The translations under genes were made by a program, and so were the position numbers. The notes beneath the pieces were generated by a model. It was not told the origin of the DNA. It was given only the letters and a program-made list of their open reading frames with translations, and did not search any database. A DNA stretch of 64,000 nucleotides from CAIMFV01 sp040757715. GTDB lineage: Bacteria > Pseudomonadota > Alphaproteobacteria > Caulobacterales > Caulobacteraceae. The stretch lies in assembly GCA_040757715.1 (NCBI GenBank), contig JBFLWS010000002.1, positions 186,001-250,000 on the forward strand. Reading direction: 5' to 3'. Shown in pieces: positions 1 through 7,841 of the stretch; the first letter of the stretch is position 1, and the number at the start of each line of letters is the position of its first letter.

Positions 1-20
1 CGAAGATTGAGCGCCGCCTC

Positions 21-584
21 TTACGCCTCCAGTTCGATGTCCCAGTAGAGGTAGTCGAGCCAGGACTGGTGCAGATAGTTGGGCGGAAAGCGGCGGCCGA
101 GCTCCTGCAACTCGTACATGGTGGGCCGGCGCGCGGCGTAGCCCAGGAGCGGCATCTGCGCCTCCTTGGGGGTGCGCCCGCCCTTGGCCAGATTGCAGGG
201 CGCGCAGGCGGTGACGATGTTCTCCCAGGTGGTGCGCCCGCCCTTGGACCTCGGGATGATGTGGTCAAAGGTCAGCTCTTCGCTATCGCCGCAATACTGG
301 CAGCTGAAGGCGTCGCGCAGGAACAGATTGAAGCGGGTGAAGGCCGGGGGGCGGTCCTGGGCCACATAGCTCTTCAGGGCCACCACGCTCGGCAGGCGCA
401 TTTCGAAGGACGGTGAGCGGACCACATGGTCGTAGGTCGACACCACCTCGACCCGCTCCAGGAACACCGCCTTGATCACCTCCTGCCACGACCACAGCGA
501 GAGGGGATAATAGGACAACGGTCGGAAGTCCGCATTGAGGACAAGGGCCGGCCAACCGGAGGGCGGACGCTCAAGCACCTGCAT
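21..584 (-). CDS. HNH endonuclease family protein
   Basis: 187 residues starting at ATG. The C-terminal half has a zinc-ribbon HNH nuclease fold: a CQYCG pair near residue 95, then the FDHIIPRSKGG core with its metal-binding Asp-His, an Asn in WENIVTAC, and a second CAPC pair. The order C-x2-C...DH...N...C-x2-C is diagnostic of the HNH group. The N-terminal 80 residues (VLNADFRPLSYYPLSLWSW) are typical of a short chromosomal HNH protein widespread in alphaproteobacteria, whose biological target is not known to me. It stands alone with about 225 bp of non-coding DNA upstream. No mobile element or restriction partner is adjacent, so a housekeeping role is more likely than a homing one. Confidence 0.85.
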   Translation of the reverse strand: MQVLERPPSGWPALVLNADFRPLSYYPLSLWSWQEVIKAVFLERVEVVSTYDHVVRSPSFEMRLPSVVALKSYVAQDRPPAFTRFNLFLRDAFSCQYCGDSEELTFDHIIPRSKGGRTTWENIVTACAPCNLAKGGRTPKEAQMPLLGYAARRPTMYELQELGRRFPPNYLHQSWLDYLYWDIELEA

Positions 585-631
585 GAGCGGACCTCTTGGG
601 CGTCATGGCCCCGAACATGATCAGCGCCGTC

Positions 632-647
632 GTTCTGAAGACAGAAC
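632..647. promoter_or_regulatory. Perfect 6-bp inverted repeat upstream of the HNH gene
   Basis: GTTCTG-aaga-CAGAAC lies about 50 bp upstream of the HNH start, inside the 585-810 gap. GTTC/GAAC half-sites recall SOS boxes, but the alphaproteobacterial LexA box is a direct repeat GTTC-N7-GTTC, which this is not. It may be a regulator operator or chance. Nothing else stands out in this gap. Confidence 0.25.
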
Positions 648-810
648 TCCTTCTAATTCGTGTAAACGCTTAGAATCACTGGAGTCGTTCAAAATCGCTG
701 GCGGACCATAAGCGAATTTGCGCGACACCTCCATGACAGCCGCCTCAATAATTTGGCTATGTAGGCGCTGCGCCTCAAGGGCGAGCGTGAGACGCGCTAA
801 GCATAGGCGG

Positions 811-1479
811 TCAGAGCGCGGGCGGCGCGATCTCGCCGCGCTTCAGTCGGCCATAATAGGCCCACAACAGATGCGCGGCCACGCCGCGATAGGGGCGCCA
901 GGCCTCGGCCCGTTCATAGAGCGCCTTTTCGCTGAGGCGGGCTTCGGCGAGGTCGGCCACGCGCACCGCCTCCTGCAGGGCAACGTCGCCGGCGGGGAAG
1001 ACGTCGAGCCGACCCTCGCAGAACATCAGATAGGTCTCGGCGGTCCAGCGGCCCACGCCCTTGAGCGCTGTAAGTCGGGCCACCGCCTCATCATCTTGCA
1101 GATGGATCAGCCCGTCGAAATTCACGGCGCCCGAGGCGGCCGCCTCGGCGATGGCGCGGGCGTAGCGGGCCTTGGGCCGCGACAGGCCAAAGGTCTTCAG
1201 CTCATCTTCGGAATGATGGAGCACTCGGGCCGGGGAAATCTCGCCAAGGCCATCCTCGACCCGGCGCCAGATTGCGGCGGCGGAGGCGACCGAGACCTGC
1301 TGCTCCACCACCATTTTTACGAGACCGGCGAAGCCGCCGGGGCGTTTGCGCCAAGCCAGAGGCGGTACCGCAGCGTCCGCCCGCTTGAGGGCCGCATCCA
1401 CAGCGGCCAGATGGTCGCGCGCCTCGCGCAGGCGCGCTTCACTGTGGTGGGGGAAGAGATCGGGCGCCGCGGTCGACAT
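811..1479 (-). CDS. DNA-3-methyladenine glycosylase (HhH-GPD superfamily)
   Basis: 222 residues. The helix-hairpin-helix and Gly/Pro/Asp loop are visible as LKGVGRWTAETYLMF followed by DVFPAGDVALQ, where the Asp of the GD pair is the expected catalytic carboxylate. The family (AlkA-like) excises alkylated purines to start base-excision repair in the cytoplasm. Length fits the compact bacterial AlkA form without the N-terminal TBP-like domain or the Ada regulatory part. No iron-sulfur cysteine cluster follows, which argues against MutY or Nth. It is monocistronic as far as can be seen, with a short gap to the small membrane gene upstream. Confidence 0.85.
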   Translation of the reverse strand: MSTAAPDLFPHHSEARLREARDHLAAVDAALKRADAAVPPLAWRKRPGGFAGLVKMVVEQQVSVASAAAIWRRVEDGLGEISPARVLHHSEDELKTFGLSRPKARYARAIAEAAASGAVNFDGLIHLQDDEAVARLTALKGVGRWTAETYLMFCEGRLDVFPAGDVALQEAVRVADLAEARLSEKALYERAEAWRPYRGVAAHLLWAYYGRLKRGEIAPPAL

Positions 1480-1533
1480 GGCCGCGACTATGCCTCATCC
1501 CCTCCCCGCCACAAGATGCACGGACACGCGGAC

Positions 1534-1650
1534 TTACAACCCAACGACGGCGACAGCGCCCGCGGCGGCGAAGCCCAGCACCAACAACAGAGCCATGCCG
1601 AGCTGGTCGGCGGAACGGGCGAGCAAAGCGGTCAAGCTATTGAGCGACAT
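1534..1650 (-). CDS. Small single-pass membrane protein (38 aa)
   Basis: A 38-residue frame starting MSLNSLTALLARSADQLG and ending in one hydrophobic helix (MALLLVLGFAAAGAVAVVGL). The start is chosen because GGAG lies 6 nt upstream of this ATG, a good ribosome-binding site. A longer reading of the frame has no such site. Predicted topology is a short amphipathic N-terminus and one C-terminal membrane span. The function is unknown and the family is not recognised. The evidence is the Shine-Dalgarno site and the membrane-like composition, so it could still be a chance frame. Confidence 0.4.
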   Translation of the reverse strand: MSLNSLTALLARSADQLGMALLLVLGFAAAGAVAVVGL

Positions 1651-1790
1651 GAGAGTCTCCAGGTTCGATCGGTTCTCCCCGCCCAGCCATTCCAGGCGCC
1701 CAGGATCGATCTTGACGACGCTTAGATACAAACTAATCTGAACGCTGTCAAGATGATCTTTACGGCGTTTGGATCACCCACTATGGTGCG

Positions 1791-2438
1791 ATGATGAAGT
1801 TCAAGCGCCCCGATTCCGCTTCCGGCCCTTGCGGCAAGCCCTATCACCACGGCGACCTGCGGCGCGGCCTGATCGCCGCCGCCCAGGCGATCCTGGAACG
1901 CGACGGCCCCCAGGGTCTGTCCCTGCGCGCCGTGGCGCGTGAGGCGGGGGTGTCGCCGGCCGCCCCCTACCACCACTTCAAGGACAAGGGCGACCTGATG
2001 CTGGCCGTGGCCGAGCAAGGGTTCAGCGATCTCGGCGAAGCCATGACCCGGGCCATCGAGGCCGCAGGGCCTCTTTCGCCGGAACAGCGCGTCACCGAGA
2101 TCGGCGTCGCCTATGTGCAATTCGCCCAGGAGCATCCGGCGCTTTATCGCGTGATGTACGACTGCTCGCGCGATCTCGAGACCCTGCCCGACACCGTGCA
2201 CGAGAAGGAGGAGAGCTCCTACGGCCTGGTGAAAGAGGCGCTGCTGGCGGCCGGCCGGGCCGAACCAGGCGATGAAATTGGGCTCGAGCTCGCCACGGTC
2301 GCCTCCTGGTGCGCCGCCCACGGCGTGGCCGAGATGTGCAAGTTCAAGCAATTCGACCCGCTGAAACAGGTTCTCGGCGGCGAGGTGGCCTTCTACCGCG
2401 CGGTGCTGTCAAGGATCGGCGCCTTCGGCCGTCACTGA
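1791..2438 (+). CDS. TetR/AcrR family transcriptional regulator
   Basis: 215 residues. The N-terminal helix-turn-helix is clear: GDLRRGLIAAAQAILERDGPQGLSL, RAVAREAGVSPAAPYHHFKDKGDLM, about residues 20-65. This is the canonical TetR DNA-binding domain. The C-terminal ligand-binding half resembles the WHG/TetR_C_33 type seen in alphaproteobacterial regulators of small lipophilic ligands. The effector is unknown. Only 4 bp separate its stop from the gluQ start, so the two are co-transcribed, although nothing suggests a functional link. It may also act on the divergent small membrane gene upstream. Confidence 0.88.
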   Translation: MMKFKRPDSASGPCGKPYHHGDLRRGLIAAAQAILERDGPQGLSLRAVAREAGVSPAAPYHHFKDKGDLMLAVAEQGFSDLGEAMTRAIEAAGPLSPEQRVTEIGVAYVQFAQEHPALYRVMYDCSRDLETLPDTVHEKEESSYGLVKEALLAAGRAEPGDEIGLELATVASWCAAHGVAEMCKFKQFDPLKQVLGGEVAFYRAVLSRIGAFGRH

Positions 2439-2442
2439 CCGC

Positions 2443-3234
2443 GTGCCCTCGACCTCCTTCGTCACCCGGTTCGCCCCCTCTCCCACCGGGCGGCTGCACC
2501 TGGGTCACGCCATTTCCGCCCTCACCGCCTTCGACGCCGCGCAGGCGGCGGGCGGGCGCTTCCTGTTGCGCATTGAGGACATCGACCACACCCGCGCCCG
2601 GCCGGCGTTCGAGGCGGGGATCTATAAGGACCTCGCCTGGCTGGGGCTTGAATGGGAAACGCCGGTGCGGCGCCAGTCCGACCACCTCGACGACTATGAC
2701 GCGGCCCTGGCGCGGCTGGAGGCGCAGGGCCTCATCTATCGCTGCTTCAAGACCCGAAAGGAGTTGGCGGAAGCCGCCCTGTCGGCGCCGCATGGCCCCT
2801 CGCCCGCCCTGACGCCCGGCCCATCGGCCGCCGAGGACGAGGCGCGCTGGCTGGCGGAGGGCCGCGCCTTCGTGGAGGAGGGCCGGGGCCCGGCGGGCGA
2901 GCACGGGCGCCTTCACGCCGAGCCCGAGCGGCTCGGCGACGTGGTGCTGGCGCGCAAGGATGTGGGCGTGGCCTATCACCTGGCGGTGGTGGTGGACGAC
3001 GCCGCCCAGGGCGTCACCCATGTGATCCGCGGTGAGGACCTGCACGAGGCGGCGCATGTTCAGCGCCTGCTTCAGGCCCTGCTCGGCCTGCCCACGCCGG
3101 TCTATCGCCACCACCGCCTGCTGCTCGGCGCGGACGGCCAGCGTCTGGCCAAGCGCAACGGGGGCGAAACGTTGCAAGATCTGCGCGCTCAGGGCGTGGC
3201 GCCGAGCGAGGTTCGCGCGCGCCTCGGCCTTTAA
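2443..3234 (+). CDS. gluQ: Glutamyl-Q tRNA(Asp) synthetase
   Basis: 263 residues with a GTG start. It contains the class I synthetase HIGH region as FAPSPTGRLHLGHAISAL and the KMSKS-equivalent as LAKRNGGETLQDL. It stops where the anticodon-binding domain of GltX would begin, which is the hallmark of GluQ (YadB). The enzyme charges glutamate onto queuosine at position 34 of tRNA(Asp). Residue RIEDIDHTRARP also fits the family. GluQ often carries a four-cysteine zinc site. Here the region around YRCFKTRKEL has only one Cys, so the zinc site looks lost, as in many alphaproteobacterial versions. It sits directly after tetR. Confidence 0.88.
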   Translation: MPSTSFVTRFAPSPTGRLHLGHAISALTAFDAAQAAGGRFLLRIEDIDHTRARPAFEAGIYKDLAWLGLEWETPVRRQSDHLDDYDAALARLEAQGLIYRCFKTRKELAEAALSAPHGPSPALTPGPSAAEDEARWLAEGRAFVEEGRGPAGEHGRLHAEPERLGDVVLARKDVGVAYHLAVVVDDAAQGVTHVIRGEDLHEAAHVQRLLQALLGLPTPVYRHHRLLLGADGQRLAKRNGGETLQDLRAQGVAPSEVRARLGL

Positions 3235-3281
3235 AACCGCCCGCAGATTGCCATCGCGCAAGGCGCCTGCAAAAAGGTCGC

Positions 3282-4271
3282 ATGTCCCATGCCGCCGACC
3301 AACGCCGCGCCGTCCTCGTGCTCATGCTGGGCGCCGCCGCCATCGGCTTTGCGCCGATCCTGGTGCGCCAGGCCTTCGCCGCCGGCATCGGTCCGGCCGC
3401 CACGGGTTTCTGGCGCACCGGCCTCGCCTTGCCGGCGCTTTACGTCATCACACGCCGAGCTGAAGGGCCGATCCGTCTCGATCGCCCGCCCAACCTTATG
3501 GCGCTGTTGGCGGGCCTGTTGTTCGCCGCAGACCTGGTGTGCTGGCACTATTCCATCCGCTACACCTCCGTGGCCAACGCCACGGTCCTGCCGAACATGA
3601 CGCCGATCCTGGTCACCGCCTTCGCCTGGGTGGTGCTGAAGGAGCGTCCGGCGCCCGTGTTCCTGCTCGGCATGACGGCGGCGGTCGCCGGGGCCGTGGC
3701 CGTGGCGCTTTCCAAGTCCTCCACTCCCGGCGCCAATCCGCACATGGGCGACGCCCTCGCCGCCACAACGGCGGTCTGGTACGCCGGCTACGTCATTGCG
3801 GTGCGTTACGCGCGCGCTGATCTGGGCGCCGCCTCGCTGATGCTGTGGTCAAGCCTCGTAAGCGCGCCGGTCATGCTGCTCGCAGCCATGGCCACCGGCG
3901 AGACCATAGTGCCAGTCCATGCGAGCGACTGGGCAGCGTTGGCCGGACTCGGCGTGGTGCACGTGGTGGGTCAGGGCCTGATCGCCTGGGCGCTGGGCCG
4001 TTTGCCTGCGCCGGTCGCCGCCGTGGTCATGCTGGTTCAGCCGGTGGTGGCGGCCTTGCTGGGCTGGCTGGCTTTCGGAGAGGGCCTCGCCGTGCAGCAG
4101 GCCCTAGGCGGTGTTCTGGTGTTGGCGGGCGTCGTGCTGGCCCAAACCGCCGCGCGCCGCCCAACTGCGAGCACGGCTGCGAGCACAGCTGCGAGCACGG
4201 CGGCCGCGCCCAAAAACAAAAAGGGCGCCCGGGTGAGCGGACGCCCTCGATCGGTCAAGGAAGCGCCTTGA
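3282..4271 (+). CDS. EamA/DMT-family transporter
   Basis: 329 residues with about ten hydrophobic helices in two EamA repeats, for example AVLVLMLGAAAIGFAPILVRQAF at the N-terminus and VAAVVMLVQPVVAALLGWLAFGE in the second half. The family is the drug/metabolite transporter superfamily, inner membrane, often amino-acid or metabolite exporters. The substrate cannot be read from sequence. The C-terminal tail after the last helix is odd: low-complexity TASTAASTAASTAAA from a 12-bp tandem repeat, then a basic stretch whose codons double as the terminator of the convergent cold-shock gene. Confidence 0.85.
   Translation: MSHAADQRRAVLVLMLGAAAIGFAPILVRQAFAAGIGPAATGFWRTGLALPALYVITRRAEGPIRLDRPPNLMALLAGLLFAADLVCWHYSIRYTSVANATVLPNMTPILVTAFAWVVLKERPAPVFLLGMTAAVAGAVAVALSKSSTPGANPHMGDALAATTAVWYAGYVIAVRYARADLGAASLMLWSSLVSAPVMLLAAMATGETIVPVHASDWAALAGLGVVHVVGQGLIAWALGRLPAPVAAVVMLVQPVVAALLGWLAFGEGLAVQQALGGVLVLAGVVLAQTAARRPTASTAASTAASTAAAPKNKKGARVSGRPRSVKEAP
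4165..4200. repeat. Three tandem 12-bp repeats in the EamA 3' end
   Basis: Three consecutive copies of ctgcgagcac(g/a)g encode repeated AST/A residues in the cytoplasmic tail of the transporter. A multiple of three keeps the frame, so copy number could vary without breaking the gene. Confidence 0.8.
4212..4247 (-). terminator. Rho-independent terminator of the cold-shock gene
   Basis: Read on the minus strand: stem AGGGCG, a 14-nt loop region with further G/C pairing, stem CGCCCT, then TTTTGTTTTT. It begins 27 bp past the cspA stop and lies wholly inside the last codons of the convergent EamA gene. Confidence 0.8.
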
Positions 4272-4274
4272 AGC

Positions 4275-4478
4275 TTACAGCGGCTTCAGGTTCACGGCGG
4301 CGGTCTTGCCGCGTTCCTTTTGCAGCTCGTAAGCCACGCGCTGTCCTTCGTTGAGACTGCGCAGTCCCGCGCGCTCCACCGCGGAGATGTGCACGAACAC
4401 ATCCGCGCCGCCTTCTTCAGGCTGAATGAAGCCATAGCCCTTCGTGGTGTTGAACCACTTTACCGTACCGTTCGCCAT
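4275..4478 (-). CDS. Cold-shock protein (CspA family)
   Basis: 67 residues starting MANGTVKWFN. RNP1 (KGYGFIQ) and RNP2 (VFVHISAV) are both present, giving the single-stranded nucleic-acid-binding OB fold that acts as an RNA chaperone. An upstream in-frame ATG is rejected because it abuts the GGAG ribosome-binding site directly, while the chosen ATG lies 9 nt from it. The 228-bp gap to ecm leaves room for a long 5' leader, as is common for csp genes, though no specific cold-box was identified. A clear intrinsic terminator follows at 4212-4247. Confidence 0.92.
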   Translation of the reverse strand: MANGTVKWFNTTKGYGFIQPEEGGADVFVHISAVERAGLRSLNEGQRVAYELQKERGKTAAVNLKPL

Positions 4479-4706
4479 TATTGGCATCTCCTAAGGAGCC
4501 GTTCCAGAGTGCGAGATCAAACGGCCGGCGCCGTTTGACTTCGCGGTTAGACAATCTCAATTTCTGGGGTGCGGCGGTTCAACGTGGGCGCGCAATGCGT
4601 ACGACGAAGAACGATAGCGGTCGTCCAAATTTCGAGTTGCGCGCAATTATTTGCCCGCGCCTGCCGTCACGGTCAATGGCAAAAACAAACTTTTCGTTGC
4701 GTTTGC

Positions 4707-6710
4707 CTAGGCGGCTTTACTTGCGACCTCTGCCACGCGCACCAGATCCGCCATGATGGCTGTAAGATCAAAATCCTTTGGCGTGTAGACTGCCGCGACA
4801 CCCATGGCCTTCAGTTGTTGAGCGTCTTCGGGGGGAATGATCCCACCGACGATCACCGGCAGGTCCGTGAGCCCCTCGGCGCGCAGGCCGTGCACCACGT
4901 CGGACACCAGGGACAGATGCGAACCGGACAGGATCGAGAGCCCCACCAGGTGCACGCCCTCCTCCACCGCCGCATTGACGATCTGCGCCGGGGTGAGACG
5001 AATCCCTTCGTACACAACCTCAAACCCGCAATCGCGAGCCCGCACGGCAATCTGTTCGGCGCCGTTGGAATGGCCATCGAGGCCCGGCTTGCCGATGAGA
5101 ATCTTCAGACGCCGACCGAGGCGCTTGGAGGCGCCGTCCACTGCCGATCGCACCGCTTCGATCTGGTGCAACGCATCCGATGAGACGGGCGCCCGCGCGC
5201 CCTCGCCCACCCCGGTGGGGGCCCGATACTCGCCGAACACCTGGCGCAGGGTCTCGGCCCATTCGCCGGTGGTGACCCCTGCCTTGGCGCAGACGATGGA
5301 GGCGGGCATGATATTGCCGCCCGATACAGCCGCTGCGCGCAGTTGCGATAGGGCCGCAGTCACAGCCTCTGCGTCGCGTCCGGCGCGCCAGGCCTTGATG
5401 CGTTCGATGGCCGCATCCTCCACGGCGTGGTCCACCACTTCGATGGCCGCATCGCCAGACGTGAGCGGAGACGGCTCATGGTGGGTGTAGCAATTGACCC
5501 CCACCACCTTGCTCGCGCCGCTCTCGATGGCCTGCAGGCGCGCCGTGTTGGATTCCACCAGGCGGGCCTTCATGTAACCGGTCTCCACAGCGGCCACCGC
5601 TCCGCCCATCTCCTCGATGCGGGCGAGTTCGGCACGGGCGTCCGCCTTCAGGGCCTCGACCTTGGCCTGCACCACCGGCGAGCCGTCGAACAGGTCCTCA
5701 TATTCCAGCAGGTCGGTCTCCAGCGCGAATATCTGCTGCATGCGCAACGACCATTGCTGGTCAAATGGCCGCGGCAGGCCGAGCGCCTCATTCCAGGCCG
5801 GCAGCTGCACGGCCCGCGCCCGGGCGTTCTTGGACAGGGTCACGGCCAGCATCTCGATGAGGATGCGATAGACGTTGTTCTCCGGCTGCTGCTCGGTGAG
5901 GCCGAGACTGTTCACCTGCACGCCATAGCGGAAGCGGCGCTGGCGCGCGTCATCGACGCCATACCGCTCTTGGAGGATCTCGTCCCAAAGCTCGGTAAAG
6001 GCGCGCATTTTGCACATTTCGGTGACGAAACGCATGCCGGCGTTGACGAAGAAGGAGATGCGCGAGGCGATCAGGCCGAAATTCTCTTCATGGGCCGGAT
6101 CGGCGGCGCGCACGGCGTCCAGCACCGAGATGGCGGTGGCCAGGGCGAAGGCCAGCTCCTGCTCCGGCGTCGCCCCCGCCTCCTGCAGGTGATAGCTGCA
6201 GACATTCATGGGGTTCCACTTGGGCGTTTCGCGATAGCACCAGGCGATCATGTCGGAGATCAGCCGCAGCGACGGCTTGGGCGGGAAGATGTAGGTGCCC
6301 CGCGACAGATATTCCTTGATGAGGTCGTTCTGGGTGGTGCCCTGCAGCAGCTTGTGGTCCGCCCCCTGCTCCTCCGCCAAGGCCACATAGAGCGCCAACA
6401 GCCACGGCGCCGTGGCGTTGATGGTCATGGAGGTGTTCATTTGGCTGAGCGGGATGTCGTGGAACAGGGCGCGCATGTCGCCGAGATGGCTCACCGGCAC
6501 GCCCACCTTGCCCACCTCGCCCCGCGCCAGGGCGTGATCGGGATCATAGCCGGTCTGGGTCGGCAGGTCGAAGGCGATGGACAGGCCCGTTTGTCCCTTG
6601 GCCAGATTGGAGCGATAGAGCGCGTTCGACTTTTCCGCCGTGGAGTGGCCCGCATAGGTGCGGAAGATCCAGGGGGCGTCGGGGGCGTGCTGCGTCGGCT
6701 TCTGGGACAT
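4707..6710 (-). CDS. ecm: Ethylmalonyl-CoA mutase (B12-dependent)
   Basis: 667 residues starting MSQKPTQHAPDAPWIF. The frame stays open far upstream, but that stretch is unlike the family. The N-terminal 500 residues are the methylmalonyl-CoA-mutase-type barrel (TYAGHSTAEKSNALYRSNLAKGQ, FDLPTQTGYDPDH). The C-terminus is a cobalamin domain with the B12-ligand motif DGHSNG and the later SILSGSH and GGIIP segments. The enzyme converts (2R)-ethylmalonyl-CoA to methylsuccinyl-CoA in the ethylmalonyl-CoA pathway of acetyl-CoA assimilation. The nearby ccr makes ethylmalonyl-CoA, so the context favours Ecm over methylmalonyl-CoA mutase. Length fits the one-subunit Ecm form. Confidence 0.88.
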   Translation of the reverse strand: MSQKPTQHAPDAPWIFRTYAGHSTAEKSNALYRSNLAKGQTGLSIAFDLPTQTGYDPDHALARGEVGKVGVPVSHLGDMRALFHDIPLSQMNTSMTINATAPWLLALYVALAEEQGADHKLLQGTTQNDLIKEYLSRGTYIFPPKPSLRLISDMIAWCYRETPKWNPMNVCSYHLQEAGATPEQELAFALATAISVLDAVRAADPAHEENFGLIASRISFFVNAGMRFVTEMCKMRAFTELWDEILQERYGVDDARQRRFRYGVQVNSLGLTEQQPENNVYRILIEMLAVTLSKNARARAVQLPAWNEALGLPRPFDQQWSLRMQQIFALETDLLEYEDLFDGSPVVQAKVEALKADARAELARIEEMGGAVAAVETGYMKARLVESNTARLQAIESGASKVVGVNCYTHHEPSPLTSGDAAIEVVDHAVEDAAIERIKAWRAGRDAEAVTAALSQLRAAAVSGGNIMPASIVCAKAGVTTGEWAETLRQVFGEYRAPTGVGEGARAPVSSDALHQIEAVRSAVDGASKRLGRRLKILIGKPGLDGHSNGAEQIAVRARDCGFEVVYEGIRLTPAQIVNAAVEEGVHLVGLSILSGSHLSLVSDVVHGLRAEGLTDLPVIVGGIIPPEDAQQLKAMGVAAVYTPKDFDLTAIMADLVRVAEVASKAA

Positions 6711-6819
6711 GGGGCTGGTCTCCTCGCCTTCGCTGATGCCGCATTTGCGGCGCCGCAGCAATGGTTTTGCGTCAGAGGCGCAATTTGGCAGACAAAAGGG
6801 ATGATTTAACCGAGCGCTC

Positions 6820-7581
6820 TCAAAAATGCGCCAGATAGCCGCCGTCCACCGCCAGGGTCTGGCCGGTGACATAGGCGGCGGCGGGGGAGGCGAAGAACAC
6901 CGCCGCCCCGGCGATCTCGGCCGGCTCGCCCCAGCGACCCAAAGCCGTGCGACGTTTGAGGTGCTCAGCCACGCTCGCATCAGCGACCATCTCGGCATTG
7001 GCCTCGGTGGCGAAATAGCCGGGCGCGAGGGCGTTCACCGTGATCCCCTCGGGGCCAAGCTCCGCCGCCAGGGCCCGGGTCAGGGCGTCCAGCCCGCCCT
7101 TGGCCGTGGTGTAGAGCGCATCGCCGCTGCGGGCGATGGGGCCGGCGATGGAGGTGATGTTGACGATCCGGCCATAGCCGCCCTGGCGCATCAGGGGCGC
7201 GGCGCGGCGAGCGAGATCGAACGGCGCCACCAGGTTCACGTCCAGCTGCCGGCGCAAATCGTCGCGGTCGAGTTCGTCAAGCGGCCGGCGGTCCCGCTCC
7301 CCCACATTGTTCACCAGGATGTCGAGCTGCTTCAGGCCGGCGAAGGCCTCGTCCGTCGCCGCCTCATCGGTAATGTCGAACGCCAGGGGCTGGGCCGAGC
7401 CGCCCGCCTCCTCGATCTCCCGCGCCAGCTTGACGAGGGGCCGCCGCGAGCGGCCGTTCAGCCACACGCCCGCGCCGGCGGCCGCAAGGGCCTTGGCGAT
7501 CTCCGCCCCGAGACCGCGCCCCGCGCCGGTGACGAGAGCGACGCGCCCGTGCAGGGACAAGGATGGGTAGTTCAAAGCCAA
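6820..7581 (-). CDS. Short-chain dehydrogenase/reductase
   Basis: 253 residues. The Rossmann motif TGAGRGLG is at residues 18-25, NNVG near 95, the catalytic Ser in VNITSIAG, and YTTAK supplies the Tyr-Lys pair. The sequence is closest in feel to gluconate-5-dehydrogenase or 3-oxoacyl-ACP-reductase-like SDRs, but the substrate cannot be assigned. It lies between ecm and ccr, upstream of ecm on the same strand with a 109-bp gap, so it may be co-transcribed with ecm. Whether it serves the ethylmalonyl-CoA pathway is unknown, because no SDR step is required there beyond acetoacetyl-CoA reductase. Confidence 0.82.
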   Translation of the reverse strand: MALNYPSLSLHGRVALVTGAGRGLGAEIAKALAAAGAGVWLNGRSRRPLVKLAREIEEAGGSAQPLAFDITDEAATDEAFAGLKQLDILVNNVGERDRRPLDELDRDDLRRQLDVNLVAPFDLARRAAPLMRQGGYGRIVNITSIAGPIARSGDALYTTAKGGLDALTRALAAELGPEGITVNALAPGYFATEANAEMVADASVAEHLKRRTALGRWGEPAEIAGAAVFFASPAAAYVTGQTLAVDGGYLAHF

Positions 7582-7726
7582 GCCTCGTGCGATGCGGGCG
7601 GGACACTATGCCGCCCGTACAACGATTGGATAGCATGCTGCGACGCAAAAATGTCTTGCCAGACGCCCCACCCTGTCACAACCTCCGGCGCAGGAGAACC
7701 GATCCGGAAACCCGCCGGACGGCGGT

Positions 7727-7774
7727 GAAACATTGCGCGATACCTAAAGTAACCATGGTTTAGCGAAATGTTTC
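7727..7774. promoter_or_regulatory. Dyad upstream of ccr, candidate operator
   Basis: Arms gaaacattgcgc (7727-7738) and gcgaaatgtttc (7763-7774) are inverted copies with one mismatch. Between them lies the perfect palindrome AACCATGGTT (7751-7760). The element is 67 bp before the ccr ATG. Regulators of ccr (CcrR, PccR) are known in other alphaproteobacteria, but this sequence does not obviously match their published sites. Confidence 0.4.
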
Positions 7775-7841
7775 GTCTTCGCCGCCCTGATCGCGGGCTC
7801 TTCGCGTCGCAACAGAAATCACGCCCCGAGAGGTAGCAGCC

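Noticed and set aside
6711..6998. N-terminal extension of Ecm
   Set aside because: Open frame but Pro/Arg-rich and unlike the family; the ATG at 6710 gives the standard start.
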